Assembly (NCBI GenBank): GCA_001642005.1
Contig: LWCA01000672.1
Span: forward strand, 1-20,705
DNA: 20,705 nt
Direction: 5' to 3'
From: Intoshia linei
Lineage: Eukaryota; Orthonectida; Rhopaluridae
The notes under the pieces are model-generated. The model ran no database searches. It worked only from the letters and a program-made list of their open reading frames with translations, and had not been told where the DNA came from. Every line of letters starts with the position of its first letter. Position 1 is the stretch's first letter. This document shows, in pieces, positions 19,483-20,705 of this stretch. Made by a program: the position numbers and the translations under genes.

Positions 19483-19964
19483 GTTATAATTATTTACATA
19501 CTGTATATTAATTATAATTATATGCATTACATTAATTATTTGTATTAATATTAATAATTTATTTACGGTTTCACATGGAATGATTCATATATGAATTTTT
19601 ACTAAAATTGCAAATAAATTGTACTTAATTTCATAAATTCAACCACTTTTACTAAACATCAAAATTTAACAACTCTTAAGGGAAAATTCTAGTTTTACCA
19701 ACCCTTTAGAGAAATTCTAATTTTACTAACCCTTAAGCAAAAATCCACTTTTAATTCTTTGAGGATACATCGCACGAGTACGTGCGTGATGGATAATATC
19801 AATAAATTATAAAATTGCAAAAGCCTATGCGATAGAAAATATAGACGAATTTGAAGATTACATAAGGCGGTACGATAGTTAATTATTTAAGTAAACAATC
19901 TAAAATGTAGTAGCTTCTAATTTCTTATGGAATTTAGCCTTAACACATTAAAGTATCTATAAAG
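19483..19964. other. AT-rich DNA with a hairpin and a short open stretch
   Basis: Besides the tandem repeat, 19768-19791 forms a GC-rich hairpin (CATCGCACG / CGTGCGTGATG around AGTA). A 30-codon open stretch follows at 19790-19881 (contains AYAIENIDEFEDYIRRYDS), which looks protein-like but has no start codon or splice support. Confidence 0.4.
19640..19760 (+). repeat. Minisatellite-like tandem repeat, about 29-bp unit
   Basis: About three to four imperfect units carry the core TTTTACCAACCCTTTAGAG or ATTTTACTAACCCTTAAGC, separated by AAAATTCTA-type spacers. Related units occur inverted at 15311-15371 and as a weaker copy near 20484-20512 (TTTTACCAACCCTTAAAAA). It is therefore a dispersed short-repeat family rather than a single local array. 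Confidence 0.6.
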
Positions 19965-20275
19965 CAGTGTTTTCCAACCGTGGGGTCAGGCTCCACTGGT
20001 GGGCATGACGAAATTTTTGGTAGGGTCTACGACTTTTTGGTGGGGCCTGGGAAAGGCGGGATTAATTTCAATTAAATTAATTAATTTTCACATATTCGTT
20101 ATCAGTGCATAAAAACACACCTATATGCAAATATACTTTTTGATCTTTAAAAAAGTGGACACCCTAATAAGCATGTATTCATTTTTATGAAAATAATTTT
20201 TTAGTAAAATTTCAAAAATAAAAAATTTTTTTAGCACCCTTGAAATTAATTTTAGCACCCGGTTAAGAAACTCTG
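19965..20275 (+). mobile_element. hAT-like MITE
   Basis: The left end CAGTGTTTTCCAACC and the inverted right end CAGAGTTTCTTAACC agree at 11 of 15 positions. The CAGnGTTTCTCAACC wording and the following GTGGGGTCAGGCTCC are typical of hAT-superfamily non-autonomous elements. The flanking 8-mers CTATAAAG and CTTTAGTG agree at only 5 positions, so the target duplication is weak or decayed. The element is 311 bp with no coding capacity. Confidence 0.6.
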
Positions 20276-20705
20276 CTTTAGTGACTATCTAGTAATGTTT
20301 GGTAATTTAGGTTGTACACTGTACACTAGGGCAGTGCTGCTCATGGGGTGACTGTGCACCCCAAGGGGTGAATAGTTTTATGAGGGGTTGAATACTAAAA
20401 TTTTAGATGATTGTGGGTGAATAGGAGTGAATGATAAATTTTTAACATATTTTATTCAATTTAGTCAAATATGTGAAAAAACCAACATTTTACCAACCCT
20501 TAAAAAAAAATCCCTATATTAGATCCCAAAAGAAAAAACCCAATTTTATCAAAATTTTATATAGAAATTTCTCTATCTGATTCCAAAAGAAAAGACAAAA
20601 TTTAGATGTTTCGTGTACAAAATTGACTTAACTTTTTCATACATTTAGTTTAACCAAATTTCAAAATCAAATTTTTTTATTTCTGAATTATAGTGGTATC
20701 TACAA
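20276..20705. other. Repeat-derived AT-rich end of window
   Basis: At 20334 a second hAT-like terminus begins (CAGTGCTGCTCATGGGGTG) and contains the small hairpin GGGGTG...CACCCC, followed by repeated GGGTGAATA words up to about 20430. Its other end is not visible. A weak copy of the 29-bp repeat lies near 20484-20512, and related CCAAAAGAAAAGA words follow to 20600. No gene seen. Confidence 0.45.

Noticed and set aside
19768-19791. Hairpin as a Helitron 3' end
   Set aside because: No CTRR terminus follows at the expected distance, and no 5' TC end was seen.
1-20705. tRNA, rRNA, CRISPR or bacterial features
   Set aside because: No tRNA B-box-like sequence with a foldable partner, no rRNA words, no regularly spaced identical repeats, and eukaryotic gene structure throughout.

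Overview
The window is very AT-rich nuclear DNA of an animal, most likely an arthropod and probably an insect. The reasons are a eukaryotic DNA polymerase alpha gene with short introns (59 and 134 bp), weakly pyrimidine-rich AT-type splice acceptors, a TATA plus TCAGT-type core promoter, and a scatter of pogo/Tigger-like and hAT-like DNA-transposon relics. Nothing prokaryotic is visible: no operons, ribosome binding sites, tRNAs, rRNAs or CRISPR. The species cannot be named from the sequence.

Minus strand, about 7332 to 2046: the 5' three quarters of a DNA polymerase alpha catalytic subunit gene. Besides one giant exon (about 3.3 kb) I could place three small upstream exons by homology, splice sites and matching phase. 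They carry the Pol alpha N-terminal domain. The giant exon ends at a good donor (2046/2045). The exons for the C-terminal zinc module should lie beyond it, but I could not find them in the remaining 2 kb. All three polymerase catalytic motifs are intact, but the normally near-invariant RR(D/E) after KGLDIV is replaced by KHTTT, so this may be a diverged or lineage-specific copy.

Plus strand, about 11388 to 14895: a second, divergently oriented gene. It encodes a low-complexity, Asn-rich protein of no family I recognise. One 2.3 kb exon is followed by a 137-bp exon and a short terminal exon, all phase-compatible, with a possible poly(A) signal at 14876. Its first exon was not found.

The rest is AT-rich intergenic or intronic DNA with mobile-element remains. 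These are a pogo-like MITE (8617-8849), a pogo/Tigger element with near-perfect TIRs and a transposase relic (9805-10738), a TA-flanked TIR element holding a decayed BED zinc finger (17470-18137), a hAT-like MITE (19965-20275), a 200-bp dispersed repeat present twice (1283 and 15983), and a 29-bp minisatellite-like family. A candidate promoter with first exon lies at 15636-15703, and a few short exon-like ORFs of unknown meaning are listed with low confidence.
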